A DNA stretch of 64,000 nucleotides from Bacteroidota bacterium (GTDB lineage Bacteria > Bacteroidota > Bacteroidia > Bacteroidales > VadinHA17), in assembly GCA_029552825.1 (NCBI GenBank), contig JAKPDL010000227.1, forward strand, positions 203,195 to 267,194, given 5' to 3'. Below the pieces are notes generated by a model that saw only the letters and a program-made list of their open reading frames with translations, had not been told where the DNA came from and searched no databases. Position 1 is the first letter of the stretch. Each line of letters opens with the position of its first letter. Shown one piece after another: positions 63,660 to 64,000 of the stretch. A program made the position numbers and the translations under genes.

Positions 63660-64000
63660 ATGAAAGAACCTAAACAACTCAGCGTAAGCGCAATACAGAA
63701 TGGCACAGTGATTGACCATATTCCAGCAAAAAGCCTTTTTAAAGTAATCCAGATTCTTGGCCTCGATCACATTGATAATCAGATAACATTTGGTACTAAC
63801 CTTGAAAGCAAAAAACTTGGTAAAAAAGCGATAATAAAGATTTCAGATAAATTTTTTGAAGATGAAGATATTAACCGTATTGCACTGGTTGCTCCACAGG
63901 CAAAACTGAATATTATTAAGGATTATGAGGTAGTTGAAAAGAAAGTCGTGGAAGTGCCCGACACAATAACAGGAATAGCTAAATGCATGAATCCCAAATG
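63660..64000 (+). CDS. pyrI: Aspartate carbamoyltransferase regulatory chain (cut by window end)
   Basis: The first 113 codons are present. The product begins [19 protein letters not shown] and continues [32 protein letters not shown] and a first zinc-binding Cys in KCMNPK, all typical of PyrI. It binds nucleotide effectors and controls PyrB. The remaining zinc-domain cysteines lie beyond position 64000. Confidence 0.95.
   Translation, partial: MKEPKQLSVSAIQNGTVIDHIPAKSLFKVIQILGLDHIDNQITFGTNLESKKLGKKAIIKISDKFFEDEDINRIALVAPQAKLNIIKDYEVVEKKVVEVPDTITGIAKCMNPK

Overview
The window is a stretch of an AT-rich genome from a member of the Bacteroidota, most likely Bacteroidales-like. Supporting features are a complete MoxR/Bat aerotolerance operon, a type IX secretion sorting domain (30567..29587), a BtuB/BtuG/BtuH-type vitamin B12 locus under a cobalamin riboswitch, TAnnTTTG promoter elements (one perfect TTTG-N19-TAnnTTTG at 21874..21904), many SPII lipoproteins and the gene pair pyrB-pyrI. 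Most genes are ordinary chromosomal housekeeping or envelope genes. I see no intact insertion sequence, prophage or CRISPR array.

Layout. 1-1.3 kb: ung and a small lipoprotein. 1.4-10 kb (minus strand): a nine-gene moxR, small secreted protein, DUF58, secreted/TM protein, batA, batB, batC, batD, batE operon. 10-16 kb: an Lnb/DUF4105-like membrane protein, an M50 site-2 protease, a secreted isoaspartyl methyltransferase homologue, tRNA-Arg(TCT), a C69 dipeptidase and an AraC regulator. 15.8-16.4 kb is a gap holding a GC-richer island. 16.4-23.3 kb: BioG-like esterase, YihY/BrkB, a ComB / D-threonine aldolase-fold / deformylase-like trio, a glycosyltransferase and a thioredoxin-fold protein. 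23.3-31.6 kb (minus): the cobalamin riboswitch and seven genes for B12 capture and import. 31.7-41 kb: a transglutaminase lipoprotein with a LacI regulator, then DUF349-pyrG-yidC.

41.3-51 kb is the most interesting part. An HlyD-type adaptor and a C39 peptidase-containing ABC exporter are divergent from an ECF sigma factor. Next come a 1039-residue secreted TPR-CHAT putative protease, an unlisted 45-codon gene with a double-glycine leader and a proline-rich 16-residue core (48847..48984), an anti-sigma-like protein with a TPR domain beyond its membrane segment, and a soluble histidine kinase without a sensor domain. I read this as a candidate peptide-export and envelope-signalling locus. The individual families are known; the assembled system is inference.

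51-64 kb: an OmpA/PD40 protein, queE and alkaline phosphatase in a tight operon, a 5'-nucleotidase-family lipoprotein, an S9 peptidase, a DUF1343 (NamZ-like) protein, a divergent GroES-like protein, a TrmJ-like methyltransferase overlapping a YigZ/IMPACT gene, and pyrB followed by pyrI, which runs off the window end.

Several starts were moved downstream of the longest open frame because a Shine-Dalgarno, a -7 motif, a neighbouring gene or a signal peptide supports it: 7739, 18488, 37069, 56577, 59544, 61123 and 62019.
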